From contig DMMY01000027.1 of the NCBI GenBank assembly GCA_003452935.1, positions 124,001-188,000 of the forward strand: DNA of 64,000 nt. Direction: 5' to 3'. The position numbers and the translations under genes were made by a program. How positions within the stretch are numbered: position 1 is the stretch's first letter; the number at the start of each line of letters is the position of its first letter. This DNA comes from Elusimicrobiota bacterium (GTDB taxonomy: Bacteria; Elusimicrobiota; Elusimicrobia; UBA1565; UBA9628). The notes under the pieces are model-generated. The model did no database searches. It saw nothing but the letters and a program-made list of their open reading frames with translations, and was not told the origin of the DNA. Below are positions 31,885 through 40,832 of this stretch, piece after piece.

Positions 31885-34214
31885 TTCGCCGGCCTTCCCG
31901 CCCCCGGACCCGAGACCACGGCCACGGCGTCGAACCTGCACACGTCGCGGCAAATCCCGCATTTGACGCATTTGTCGGCGGCTATGCGATGGGTCTTCTT
32001 GGCCTCGCCCGCCACGGCGCCGGCGGGACAACGCCGCTTGCAGAGCGTGCAGCCCGTGCACTTGGCCGCGTCTATCTCGTAGCGGATGAGGGCCTTGCAC
32101 ACGCCGGCCGGACAGCGCTTTTCATCGATATGCGCCCTGTACTCCTCCGCGAAATAGCGCATCGTGGTCAGCGCCGGGTTCGGGGCGGTCTGGCCCAGGC
32201 CGCAGAGCGAGGCTTTCTTGACGCTCTCGCCCAATGCCTCAAGCTGGTCCAAGTCCCGGGACCGGCCTTGGCCCGCGCAGATGCGCTCCAGGATCTCCAG
32301 CATGCGCTTGGTGCCGACGCGGCAGAAGGTGCACTTGCCGCAGGATTCGTTCTGCGTGAACTTGAGGAAAAACCGGGCCACGTCGACCATGCAGGTGCTC
32401 TCGTCCATGACCACCATGCCGCCCGAGCCCATGATGGCGCCGGTGGCGTTCAAGGAATCGTAATCGATGGGCGTATCCATGAGGCTTTCCGGGATGCAGC
32501 CGCCGGAAGGGCCTCCCATCTGCACGGCCTTGAGCTTGCGGCCTTTGGCAACGCCGCCGCCCACGTCGTTGACGACCTCGCGCAGAGTCATGCCCATGGG
32601 CACCTCGACTAGCCCGCCGCGCGCGATCTTGCCGGCCAGGGCGAAGACCTTGGTGCCCTTGCTTTTTTGCGTGCCGTAGGCGGCGAAGGCGCCGGCGCCA
32701 TGGTCCACGATCCATGGCACGCAGGCCAAGGTCTCCACGTTGTTGATCGTGGTGGAATGGCCGAAAATACCGGACTGCACCGGATAAGGCGGACGGACGC
32801 GCGGCATGCCGCGGCGGCCCTCTACCGAGGCGATCAGCGCCGTTTCCTCCCCGCACACGAACGCGCCCGCCCCTTCCTTGAGGCTCGCGCTAAAATTGAA
32901 GCCGCTGCCCAGGACGTTCTTGCCCAGCAAGCCCCGCCTCTCGGCCTCGGCAATGGCGCCTTTGACGCGCCGCACCGCCAAGGGATACTCGGCGCGCACA
33001 TAGAAGACGCCGTGCTCGGCGCCGACGGCATAGCCCGCGATCATCAGGCCTTCCAGGACGGCGTGAGGGTCGCTCTCCAGCACGCTGCGGTCCATAAACG
33101 CGCCGGGGTCGCCTTCGTCGCCGTTGCAGATCACGTATTTGAGAGGGTCGTCGCTGCCGCGGGCTAATTTCCACTTCGTCCCGGTCGGAAAGCCCGCGCC
33201 GCCGCGGCCGCGCAGGCCCGACCTCGAAATCTCATCGATGAGCGCTTCCGGCTTCATGGCCAAGGCCTTGCGCAGGGCGCCGTAGCCTCCCTCCCTCTCG
33301 TAGGCCTCCAGGGAATCAGGATCAATGCTGCCGCAATGGCGCAGCACGATGCGCTTCTGCTTGGCGTAGAAAGGATGCCGCGACATGGGCTTTTCCGGCG
33401 AAAGGATCAAATGCCTCTCCACGGGCCTTCCGCCCAGGACATGCTCCTCCCATATCGTCTTGGCGACTTCGAGGTGAACCCCGCCGTAGAGATAGCTCTT
33501 ATCGCCTTCGCAAAGGATCTCCAACAAAGGCTCTTGATGGCACATGCCGTTGCAGCCCGTGGCCAGAAACGGGACGGACACGCCTTTTTCATCCATGAGC
33601 CGTCGCAGTGCGTCCCAAGTCTTGCGGGCGCCGGCGGCGACCCCGCATGAGCCCATTCCCAACCGCAAGCCCACGATGCCGGCGGCCGGATGGGCGCTGG
33701 CCGCGGCCGCGGGCTTGCGCCCGCCCGCGGCCTGGGGGCTGCCTTTCCTGTCGCGGCGTTCCTTGAGGATTTTCTTGAGCCCCTCGCCGGTGACGGCGCC
33801 GTAGGTCTCGTCTTGGATCATGACCACGGGCGCCAGGCTGCAGCAGCCCAGGCAGGCCACGTCTTCGACGGAGAAAGAGCCGTCCTTCGTGGTCTGGCCG
33901 TGTCCGATGCCGAGCTCTTCCTTTAGGGCAAAGCTCACCTTGTCCGCTCCAGCCACATGGCAGGCCGTGCCATGGCAGACGCGGACGTGCTGGCGTCCCA
34001 ACGGCTTAAGGCGGAACTGGGCGTAGAACGTCAGGGCTCCCATGACCTCGGAGACGGGCACGCTCAAATGCGCGGCCAGACGCTCGATGGCGGGCCGAGG
34101 CAGATAGCCCCAGCGCTCCTGCACCTTCTGCAGGAGCGTGATGAGGGCCCCCCTGTTCTTGCCGAATTCGGCGACGATCTCGTCGACCTGATTCTCGATC
34201 GCGGAATGCCGCAT
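31881..34214 (-). CDS. Fused NuoE-NuoF (HydC-HydB-like) NADH-oxidising subunit
   Basis: 777 aa. Residues 1-155: NuoE thioredoxin-fold [2Fe-2S] (CHGTAC, CLGCCS). Residues 180-265: a second thioredoxin-like [2Fe-2S] unit (GSCGVAA..., CNGMC). Residues 310-690: NuoF, with FMN/NADH loops GLRGRGGAGFPTGTKW and CNGDEGDPGAFMDRS, and the 4Fe-4S site ESCGKCTFCRVGT. The C-terminus adds two 4Fe-4S sites (CTGCTLCKRRCP, CVKCGICRDVC). This is the HydB layout of flavin-based bifurcating enzymes with HydC fused in front. With the next gene it should form a soluble NADH/ferredoxin oxidoreductase complex. Confidence 0.88.
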   Translation of the reverse strand: MRHSAIENQVDEIVAEFGKNRGALITLLQKVQERWGYLPRPAIERLAAHLSVPVSEVMGALTFYAQFRLKPLGRQHVRVCHGTACHVAGADKVSFALKEELGIGHGQTTKDGSFSVEDVACLGCCSLAPVVMIQDETYGAVTGEGLKKILKERRDRKGSPQAAGGRKPAAAASAHPAAGIVGLRLGMGSCGVAAGARKTWDALRRLMDEKGVSVPFLATGCNGMCHQEPLLEILCEGDKSYLYGGVHLEVAKTIWEEHVLGGRPVERHLILSPEKPMSRHPFYAKQKRIVLRHCGSIDPDSLEAYEREGGYGALRKALAMKPEALIDEISRSGLRGRGGAGFPTGTKWKLARGSDDPLKYVICNGDEGDPGAFMDRSVLESDPHAVLEGLMIAGYAVGAEHGVFYVRAEYPLAVRRVKGAIAEAERRGLLGKNVLGSGFNFSASLKEGAGAFVCGEETALIASVEGRRGMPRVRPPYPVQSGIFGHSTTINNVETLACVPWIVDHGAGAFAAYGTQKSKGTKVFALAGKIARGGLVEVPMGMTLREVVNDVGGGVAKGRKLKAVQMGGPSGGCIPESLMDTPIDYDSLNATGAIMGSGGMVVMDESTCMVDVARFFLKFTQNESCGKCTFCRVGTKRMLEILERICAGQGRSRDLDQLEALGESVKKASLCGLGQTAPNPALTTMRYFAEEYRAHIDEKRCPAGVCKALIRYEIDAAKCTGCTLCKRRCPAGAVAGEAKKTHRIAADKCVKCGICRDVCRFDAVAVVSGPGAGRPAK

Positions 34215-34232
34215 ACGGAGTTCTTGCCTCTC

Positions 34233-34499
34233 TCAGGCCGCGGGTGCGCGGTGCCGCTCGAAGGAAGTCGTGATCTTGAGGATCTCCAGGGACTTGACCC
34301 AGGCCAGCCGGCATATCTGCTCGGCGACGGCGCCCGCGTTCTGCGCGGTCTCCACCATCACGACCAGGTCGTAAGAGCCGACCACGGGATCGGCGAAATC
34401 CACTTCGGGCATGCCCTCGACCTGGCGCAACGCCTTCTCGGCCTGTTCGCGGGACACGTCGTCCGCGATCCGGATCAGCAGGTAAGCCCGCAGTCCCAT
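34233..34499 (-). CDS. Stand-alone Lrp/AsnC ligand-binding (RAM) domain protein
   Basis: 88 aa equal to the C-terminal effector domain of Lrp/AsnC regulators (YLLIRIADDVSREQAEKALRQVEGMPEVDFADPVVGSYDLVVMVE in outline), with no helix-turn-helix. Such proteins form rings and bind amino acids. It opens the operon, 18 bp before the NuoE-NuoF gene, so it may sense an amino acid and tune that complex. GGGGAG precedes the ATG. Confidence 0.88.
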   Translation of the reverse strand: MGLRAYLLIRIADDVSREQAEKALRQVEGMPEVDFADPVVGSYDLVVMVETAQNAGAVAEQICRLAWVKSLEILKITTSFERHRAPAA

Positions 34500-34584
34500 G
34501 AAAATCTCCCCATAACGCGCAACGGACCATCGTTATAAAATTATCATACAATATTGCCTGCTCGGACTCTGCGGAGGGAAAACC
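34500..34584. promoter_or_regulatory. AT-rich divergent promoter region
   Basis: These 85 bp separate the Lrp-type operon (reverse) from the peptidase gene (forward). TACAAT at 34547-34552 is a fair -10 for the peptidase, with GGACCA 17 bases ahead as a poor -35. TATAAC on the reverse strand could serve the other side. The two cannot be fully independent at this distance. Confidence 0.45.
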
Positions 34585-36585
34585 ATGAAAATTGCCGCTG
34601 CCGCGATGCTCCTGGCCCTGCTGCGGCCGATGCCGGCTTTCAGCGCCGCACCGGCCGAGACCGCGCAAAAGGCCATTACGGCTCTGAGCGCCAAGGCGCC
34701 GGCCTCGGAGAAAACCCGCATCGAGACAGGCGTGCGCCAGGCGGCGAGGCTCTGGACCGCGGAGGATGGCTCTGCCGAGGATTTCGAGCGGTTCTGCGCG
34801 GAAAACTTCGCGGCCGGCCCGGAACGCGACCTGATCCTCGACAGATTCCAGGCCAAGCTGGAGGCCCTGCGCGGCCATTTCACGGCCATGGGCCGCGAGC
34901 TGCGCCGAGAGCTCGACGAGGACCGGGGCGAACTCAAGCCGGTGGACAAGCTCTTCGCCGCTTTCGCCCCGGACGCGCACCTCTGCGACGATTTATTCAA
35001 GACCAAGCTCGCCTTCGCGGCCATCCTCAACTTTCCCATACGGACCCTGGAGGAATGCCTCAAGGAAGGCTCCGCCTGGTCGCGCCAACAATGGGCCCAG
35101 ACCCGGTTGGCCCAGGCCTTCGCCTTCCGGGTTCCGGCCGAGGTCCAGCAAAAAGTGGCCGCAACCTACGCGCAGGCCGAGACCTATGTCAACGGCTACC
35201 ACATATTCATGGACCGGGTGGTGGGCGGCGACGGCAAGCCGATGTTCCGCCCAGGCCTCAAGCTCATATCGCATTGGGGCTTGCGCGATGAGATCAAGGC
35301 CCTCTACGGCGACCCCCAAGGGCTTGAGCGGCAAAAAATAATATTGACGATCATGGAGCGCGTCATCCGTCAGGAAATACCCGGCTCGATCGTGAACAGC
35401 CGGGACCATGCCTGGGACCCGGACAAAAATACCGTCGACGGGAAAACCGCCGAGCGAGAGCCTGACACGCGCTACGCCACCTTGCTCAGCCTCTTGAGCG
35501 CGCACCGCCTCGAAGATCCCTATTATCCCACCCATCCCACGCTCATGGACCGCTCCTTCCGCCTGCAGCGCGAAATCCCGGAAGCCGCGGTCGAGTCCCT
35601 TCTGGAAGGCCTGCTCGCGGCTCCCGCGGGGCAAAAAACCGCCGGCCTCATCGCCCGGCGTCTCAAGCGCAAGCTGCTGCCGTTCGACATTTGGTACGAC
35701 GGCTTCAAGCCGCCCAAGGGCCTCAAACAGGAAGACCTCGACGCCCTGGTGCGCCGCAAATATCCCACGGCCGAGGCATTCCGCCAGGACATCCCCGCCA
35801 TACTCGCCAAGCTCGGCTTTTCTCCGGAAACAGCCGCGTTCGTGGCCCGGCACGTGGAGGTCGACGCGGCCCGGGGCGCGGGCCACGCGTCCGGAGCCGG
35901 CATGCGCTCGGACAAATCCCATCTGCGCACGCCCGTGGGCAAGGACGGGATGGACTACCAGGGCTTCAACACGGCCATGCACGAGCTGGGACACTGCACG
36001 GAGCAGACCTTCTCCCTGCAAAAAATCGACAATTATCTTTTGGCCGGCGTTCCCAACAGCGCGTTTACCGAGGGTTTCGCCTTTGTTTTCCAGGCCAAGG
36101 ACCTCGAGATTCTGGGACTCCAGAAGCCCGACGACAAGGCCGAGGCATTGAAGGCCTTGAACGACTTCTGGATGACGCGGGAGATCGCGGGCGTGGCCTT
36201 GGTCAACATGCGCATCTGGCGCTGGATGTACGCACATCCGGACGCGACGCCGGCCCAGGCGCGCGAGGCCACGATCGCCGTCGCCAAGGACGTTTGGAAC
36301 AAATATTACGCCGCGGCCTTCGGCGTCAAGGACAGCCCGATCCTGGCGATTTACTCGCACATGCTCTGCTACGGGCTCTACCTGCCCAACTATCCCCTGG
36401 GCCACGTGATCGCCTTCCAGGTGGAGGACTACTTCAAGACCCGTCCCCTGGCCGTTGAGATGGAGCGGATGTGCCGCATCGGCGGCGTGACCCCGGCGGA
36501 GTGGATGCGCCAGGCCGTGGGCGCGCCGATCTCCACGGCGCCCATGATCCGGGCGGCGGAAAAAGCCCTGGCCGCTATCCGCTAG
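34585..36585 (+). CDS. Secreted zinc metallopeptidase (HExxH)
   Basis: 666 aa with a signal peptide (IAAAAMLLALLRPMPAFSA). Zinc site H466-E-L-G-H470 in NTAMHELGHCTEQ, with Glu496 in FTEGFAFVF 26 residues on as third ligand. This spacing and the helical, acidic N-terminal half resemble M3-type oligopeptidases, but the family is not certain. It should cleave peptides in the periplasm or outside. GGAGGGA precedes the ATG. Single gene. Confidence 0.8.
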   Translation: MKIAAAAMLLALLRPMPAFSAAPAETAQKAITALSAKAPASEKTRIETGVRQAARLWTAEDGSAEDFERFCAENFAAGPERDLILDRFQAKLEALRGHFTAMGRELRRELDEDRGELKPVDKLFAAFAPDAHLCDDLFKTKLAFAAILNFPIRTLEECLKEGSAWSRQQWAQTRLAQAFAFRVPAEVQQKVAATYAQAETYVNGYHIFMDRVVGGDGKPMFRPGLKLISHWGLRDEIKALYGDPQGLERQKIILTIMERVIRQEIPGSIVNSRDHAWDPDKNTVDGKTAEREPDTRYATLLSLLSAHRLEDPYYPTHPTLMDRSFRLQREIPEAAVESLLEGLLAAPAGQKTAGLIARRLKRKLLPFDIWYDGFKPPKGLKQEDLDALVRRKYPTAEAFRQDIPAILAKLGFSPETAAFVARHVEVDAARGAGHASGAGMRSDKSHLRTPVGKDGMDYQGFNTAMHELGHCTEQTFSLQKIDNYLLAGVPNSAFTEGFAFVFQAKDLEILGLQKPDDKAEALKALNDFWMTREIAGVALVNMRIWRWMYAHPDATPAQAREATIAVAKDVWNKYYAAAFGVKDSPILAIYSHMLCYGLYLPNYPLGHVIAFQVEDYFKTRPLAVEMERMCRIGGVTPAEWMRQAVGAPISTAPMIRAAEKALAAIR

Positions 36586-37116
36586 CTTCTGGCCAGTTGC
36601 GGCCGAACTCGGTGCCGATGCACCGGAGGCTGACTTACAGCGCCGCACCCGGCGCCGAGGAAGCTATTCCACGGCAAAGCGCATGTTATCGGCGGTCGGG
36701 ACGCAACGGCTGGATTTGTATTCCCGGACGCCCCCTCCCGCATGGCCTCGCCGCTCAAGCAGCTCGGGCATGATCGCGCGATTTTTAATGTTCTCCTCGC
36801 ATGGCATTGCTGCTCGAATGATCGCGCGGCCCTGGGCTGCCCCTCGCCCGAATCATCCTCCGTTGGTTCTTTGCTCAAAAGCAAAACGACCCGCGAAAGG
36901 AGCAAATGGCGGCGCTTATTCCGCTTCTGTTTGCACAAAAGCAAAGAACCAACAAGAGAGGTATCCTGGTCCGCAACTTTTCAAGGACACGATCGCATCA
37001 TCTCCGTTCCGCGGACTTCTCCGTGGACTTTCAAAGCAATATCTTGCGCATGGCCTCGCCGTTTTGCGGACTTATCCGTGGACTCCCATGGCGCAGTCTC
37101 TCGCATGGCTCCAATG
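36586..37116. other. Intergenic region with degenerate direct repeats
   Basis: 531 bp without a convincing gene; the three overlapping frames of 85-150 codons are repeat-derived and lack start signals. CGCATGGCCTCGCCG occurs at about 36738 and again near 37048. GCGGACTTcTCCGTGGACT at 37011-37029 recurs with one change at 37066-37084. CGCATGGC-type words recur through the stretch. It looks like decayed repeat units, perhaps an old mobile element or lost gene. Confidence 0.5.
36862..36953. repeat. 14-bp inverted repeat pair
   Basis: GTTGGTTCTTTGCT at 36862-36875 and its exact complement at 36940-36953, 64 bases apart, with CAAAAGCAAA words next to both. They could be ends of a small palindromic element inside the repeat-rich gap. 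Confidence 0.6.
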
Positions 37117-38160
37117 CTAGATCGTCGCAGCGTCCAGGACGAAGCGGTAACGAACGTCTCCCTTGACCATCCGGTCATAGGCTTCGTCTAACTTGGCGGC
37201 GGCGATCACCTCGACTTCGGCCGAGATATTCTTCTGGGCGCAATAGTCCAGCATCTCCTGCGTCTCGCGGATGCCTCCGATGAGGGATCCGGCCAGCTGC
37301 CGGCGCTTCATGATGAGGGAAAAGGGCCGCACGGGCATGGCCTCAGGCGCGGCCCCCACGAAAACCATGGTCCCGTCCCGGTTGAGCAGCCCGAGATAAT
37401 CATCCGCCGGATGAGAGGCCGAGATCGTGTCTATGATGAAGTCCAAGCAATTAGACAGGGAAGCGAGCTCCTCCTTGTCGGAGCTCGACACGAAGCGCCC
37501 CGCCCCTAACCGCCGCGCGTCCGCCTCCTTGGACGATGAAGAGCTCACGACCGTCACTTCCGCGCCCATAGACGCGGCCAGCTGCACGGCCATGTGCCCC
37601 AACCCGCCCAATCCCAGGACGCCCACGCGGGTTCCCTTGCCGACCCCCCAGCGCCGCAGGGGGGAATACGTGGTGATCCCGGCGCAAAGCAGCGGCGCCG
37701 CGCGCGCCAGGGGCAAATCCGGAGAGATCTTGAGCACATACGGCTCCTCGACCACTATCCGCGAGGAATAGCCTCCGTAGGTCGGAGTCTTTCCGTCTTT
37801 CTCGACGCTGTTGTAGGTCAAGACCAGCCGGCCCTCGCAGAACTGCTCCAGACCCGCCCGGCAGCTCGGGCAGACGCGGCACGAATCGACGAAACAGCCC
37901 ACGCCGGCGATATCGCCGGGCTTGAAACGACTCACTCGCGCGCCGACTCGGTCGACCCGGCCGACGATCTCGTGGCCAGGCACCATCGGAAAGCTCCCCC
38001 CGCCCCATTCATCGCGCGCCTGATGGATGTCGGTATGGCAGATTCCGCAGTACAGTATGTCCATGAGGACATCGTTCTCTCCCGGCTCGCGCCGCTGGAA
38101 ATCAAAACGTTCCAGCGCCGCTTTCGCCCGCACGGCGGCACGCCCTCGCGCAGCAATCAT
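37117..38160 (-). CDS. Zinc-dependent alcohol dehydrogenase (YahK/CAD-like)
   Basis: 347 aa from the ATG at 38160, eight bases after GGAGAGG. Catalytic zinc ligands appear in GICHTDIHQARDEWGG and VPGHEIVGRV. The structural zinc cysteines are the cluster CRVCPSCRAGLEQFC. The cofactor loop is GLGGLGHMAVQLA. This fits the cinnamyl-alcohol-dehydrogenase-like group, which usually reduces aldehydes with NADPH. It diverges from pncB with 133 bp between. Confidence 0.92.
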   Translation of the reverse strand: MIAARGRAAVRAKAALERFDFQRREPGENDVLMDILYCGICHTDIHQARDEWGGGSFPMVPGHEIVGRVDRVGARVSRFKPGDIAGVGCFVDSCRVCPSCRAGLEQFCEGRLVLTYNSVEKDGKTPTYGGYSSRIVVEEPYVLKISPDLPLARAAPLLCAGITTYSPLRRWGVGKGTRVGVLGLGGLGHMAVQLAASMGAEVTVVSSSSSKEADARRLGAGRFVSSSDKEELASLSNCLDFIIDTISASHPADDYLGLLNRDGTMVFVGAAPEAMPVRPFSLIMKRRQLAGSLIGGIRETQEMLDYCAQKNISAEVEVIAAAKLDEAYDRMVKGDVRYRFVLDAATI

Positions 38161-38293
38161 GTTCATCACCTCTCCAAACATTCTAAGCCCCGGACATCGG
38201 ACGAACATCAAAGAACGGCCAGGAGACTTTGACGTGCTTTTGAGATTCGTTCCCTATGATTGTTCCTGGCCGCGGACGGCAGCGCGGCATTAT

Positions 38294-39667
38294 ATGACGA
38301 TTCAAGAACCATCCGCCTTGGCCACGGACTTTTACCAATTGACCATGGCCGCGGCCTACTTCGCCAACGGCCTCCATCAGGCCGTCGCGGAATTCGAACT
38401 TTCGGTGCGCTCGCTTCCCCCGCGGCGTTCCTGCCTGATCGCCGCCGGCCTTCAAACGGCCTTGGATTTCCTCGCCGCGGCCCGGTTCTCGCCGGACGAC
38501 GTGGATTACCTGCGCGGCCTGCCGGCCCTGGCCGCGGCGCCCCTGGACTTTTTCACCCGCCTGCGCGACTGGAGGTTCACCGGCGACGCGTGGGCCGTGC
38601 CCGAGGGCACGGCCGTGTTCGCCGCAGAGCCCCTGCTGAGGCTGAGGGCCCCGCTCATCGAAGGGCAGATCGTCGAGACCTTTCTTCTCTCGGTCCTCGG
38701 CTTTGAGACCATGGTCGCCACCAAGGCGGCGCGCCTGGCCGCGGCCGCGCGCGGCCGCGGCGTCGTGGACTTCGGCGCCCGGCGGACCCACGGTTTCGCG
38801 GCGGCGCCCGCGGCGGCCCGAGCCGCTTATATCGGCGGCTGCATCGGCACTTCGAACGTGGCCGCGGGACGGCGCTTCGGCATCCCCCTCTACGGGACCA
38901 TGGCCCATTCGTTCGTCATGGCGTTTCCCGACGAGGACTCCGCCTTCCGAGCCTTCCTGAAGCTCTATCCCGACACCGCGACCCTCGTCATCGACACATA
39001 CGACACGATCGCCGCGGCGCGCCTGCTGGCGCGAAACTTCGGAGCGCGCGTGCCCGCGGTGCGGCTCGACAGCGGCGATCTGCTCGAGCTTAGCCGCAAG
39101 GTCCGAGGCATATTCGATGCTGCGGGCATGGCGCATACCCGAATAATCGCCAGCAACGAACTCGACGAATACCGGATCGCCGTGCTGCTCGACGCCGGAG
39201 CCCCGATCGACGCCTTCGGCGTGGGCACGGAGCTGGCCTCTTCCACCGACGCGCCCAGCCTCTCGACGATATACAAGCTGGTCAGCCTTTCCGGCTGCGG
39301 CCGCGTGAAGCTCAGCCCCGGCAAGTCCTTGCTCCCCCACGCCAAGCAGACCTGGCGGCGCGCGGACGACGCGGGCATTTATCGCGAGGATATCGTGGCG
39401 TTGAGCCAGGAAGCCGCGCCAAACGACGCATGGCGCCCCCTCCTGCGGCAGGTCATGACCTCGGGCGAGCCGACCCATGACGGCGAGAGCATCGCCGCCG
39501 CGCGGGCGCGCGCCGCGGAGGAAATCCGGCGCCTGCCCCCGGGGCTGCTCCTGGGATACGCTCCATCGGAATATCCCGTACGGCCCAGCGCGCGGCTGCA
39601 GGCGGCGCGCCGGGAACTGGAAGGCGAGATTCGCCTCGGAATGGAAACGGCGGCCGGCGTCGCATAG
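38294..39667 (+). CDS. pncB: Nicotinate phosphoribosyltransferase
   Basis: 457 aa from the ATG at 38294; the family's ATDFYQLTMAAAY motif then begins at residue 9, as expected. Makes nicotinate mononucleotide from nicotinate and PRPP. Other marks are DFGARRTHG, GGCIGTSNVAAGRRFGIPLYGTMAHSF (with the phosphorylated-His neighbourhood) and VRLDSGDL. No clear Shine-Dalgarno. Followed after 9 bp by a nicotinamidase, giving a two-step NAD-salvage operon. Confidence 0.93.
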   Translation: MTIQEPSALATDFYQLTMAAAYFANGLHQAVAEFELSVRSLPPRRSCLIAAGLQTALDFLAAARFSPDDVDYLRGLPALAAAPLDFFTRLRDWRFTGDAWAVPEGTAVFAAEPLLRLRAPLIEGQIVETFLLSVLGFETMVATKAARLAAAARGRGVVDFGARRTHGFAAAPAAARAAYIGGCIGTSNVAAGRRFGIPLYGTMAHSFVMAFPDEDSAFRAFLKLYPDTATLVIDTYDTIAAARLLARNFGARVPAVRLDSGDLLELSRKVRGIFDAAGMAHTRIIASNELDEYRIAVLLDAGAPIDAFGVGTELASSTDAPSLSTIYKLVSLSGCGRVKLSPGKSLLPHAKQTWRRADDAGIYREDIVALSQEAAPNDAWRPLLRQVMTSGEPTHDGESIAAARARAAEEIRRLPPGLLLGYAPSEYPVRPSARLQAARRELEGEIRLGMETAAGVA

Positions 39668-39676
39668 TGATGCGCC

Positions 39677-40618
39677 ATGGCGCGGATCCCGCGATTCCAT
39701 GATCCCCGCCGCATCGGGACGCTCTTCTACCCCGACGTTTCCAAGATCGCCGCCCAAGCCGCCCGGGCCGGACTGCCGCCGGCTTCGGAGGACCTCTGCC
39801 GGACGCATCTGCTTATCGTCGACATGCAGGTGGATTTCTGCCACGAACGGGGCGCCCTCCATGTGCCCGGAGCCAAGGAGGATCTCGCCCGCCTCATTGA
39901 ATTCATCTATCGCCGCGCCGAATCCATAACGAGCATAACCTGTTCGCTGGACTCGCACCTGCCGCACCAGATATTCACTCCCAGCTGGTGGTCGGACGCC
40001 CGGGGCAGGCAGCCCCCCGCCTTCACCATCGTGACCCGGGACGACCTCGACCAAGGGATATGGCGGCCCCGCCGCGAGCCGGCATGGTCTCGGCGCTACT
40101 TGCGGCGCCTCGAGCGGACCGCGAAAAAAGCCCTGACCATCTGGCCCTATCACGTGCCCATCGGAGGCGTCGGCCAGGCGCTCGACCCCGAGCTCTGGTC
40201 GGCGGTCTTCTGGCACGCCCTGGCGCGGGAGAGCCAGCCCACGTTCTGGACCAAGGGCAGCAACCCCAAGACCGAGCATTATTCCCTTATCCGTCCCGAA
40301 ATCCCGGTTTCCAGCTCCGACGCCGGCGGCCGGGGCCTGCTGCGTTTGCTGCGCAGCCAGGACCGCATCATCGTCGCCGGAGAAGCCGCCAGCCACTGCG
40401 TGCTGGAAACCCTCGAGGATCTCGTGGAGGAATTCGGCGGACAGCCGCGAGCCTTGCGCCGCCTCTGTCTGCTGCGCGATTGCACCAGCCCCGTGGCCCA
40501 CCCACGCGTCGATTTCGCGGCGCTCACCGAGAAACGGTTCGCCGAGTTCGAACGCATGGGCATCCGCTTCATCAAAAGCGGCGATCCGGCGGCCTGGAGC
40601 GATCTTCTTCGCTCCTGA
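39677..40618 (+). CDS. pncA: Nicotinamidase (cysteine hydrolase family)
   Basis: 313 aa, isochorismatase fold. Asp in LLIVDMQVDFCHERG, metal-site SLDSHLPHQIF, Lys/His region WPYHVPIGG, and the nucleophile Cys in VAGEAASHCVLETLEDL. It deamidates nicotinamide to nicotinate, the substrate of the gene before it. It is about 100 residues longer than E. coli PncA, mainly at the N-terminus and in a central insertion, as in eukaryote-like members. Confidence 0.88.
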   Translation: MARIPRFHDPRRIGTLFYPDVSKIAAQAARAGLPPASEDLCRTHLLIVDMQVDFCHERGALHVPGAKEDLARLIEFIYRRAESITSITCSLDSHLPHQIFTPSWWSDARGRQPPAFTIVTRDDLDQGIWRPRREPAWSRRYLRRLERTAKKALTIWPYHVPIGGVGQALDPELWSAVFWHALARESQPTFWTKGSNPKTEHYSLIRPEIPVSSSDAGGRGLLRLLRSQDRIIVAGEAASHCVLETLEDLVEEFGGQPRALRRLCLLRDCTSPVAHPRVDFAALTEKRFAEFERMGIRFIKSGDPAAWSDLLRS

Positions 40619-40626
40619 CCGTCCCG

Positions 40627-40661
40627 GACCGGGCGATTGGCCGGATATCCGGCGCCCGGTC
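40627..40661. terminator. Large GC hairpin after the NAD-salvage pair
   Basis: GACCGGGCG (40627-40635) pairs with 40653-40661, enclosing the perfect 12-base palindrome CCGGATATCCGG at 40641-40652. No T-run follows, so it may be a weak terminator or an RNA-stability stem. TAGGTCCT repeats follow at about 40681 and 40704. Confidence 0.45.
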
Positions 40662-40717
40662 ATAGGCCCTAGCCCGGAATTAGGTCCTTCGGACGCTCCG
40701 CGTAGGTCCTAGGACAC

Positions 40718-40747
40718 TTTCAAGAGACGAGGCAGGCACGGTACAAT
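40718..40747 (+). promoter_or_regulatory. Putative promoter of the exopolysaccharide operon
   Basis: TTTCAA at 40718-40723, 18 bases, TACAAT at 40742-40747, leaving an ~80-nt leader before the dehydrogenase gene. The downstream genes have no other promoter-sized gap. Confidence 0.45.
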
Positions 40748-40832
40748 ATATCTTGCTGATCCAAGCGAGCTGCGCTCCGGCATCCTGAATCCAGGCGGTC
40801 GAAGACGCGGAACCAAAAGGAGGAAGCCATAC

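Noticed and set aside
28576..32082. 1,168-codon open frame on the plus strand
   Set aside because: It is antisense to the GltD-NuoG fusion, Arg/Ala/Gly-rich, and has no start signal. GC-rich coding DNA often leaves such frames open.
28111..34214. Electron-bifurcating [FeFe] hydrogenase (HydABC)
   Set aside because: HydB/HydC-like parts are present, but no H-cluster cysteine motifs occur in either protein.
36742..37191. 149-codon frame in the repeat-rich gap
   Set aside because: Contains the degenerate repeats and an inverted repeat, overlaps two other frames of like length, and lacks a start signal.
38183..40663. 826-codon open frame on the minus strand
   Set aside because: It lies opposite pncB and the nicotinamidase, whose catalytic motifs are intact. 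The antisense frame has no recognisable domains.
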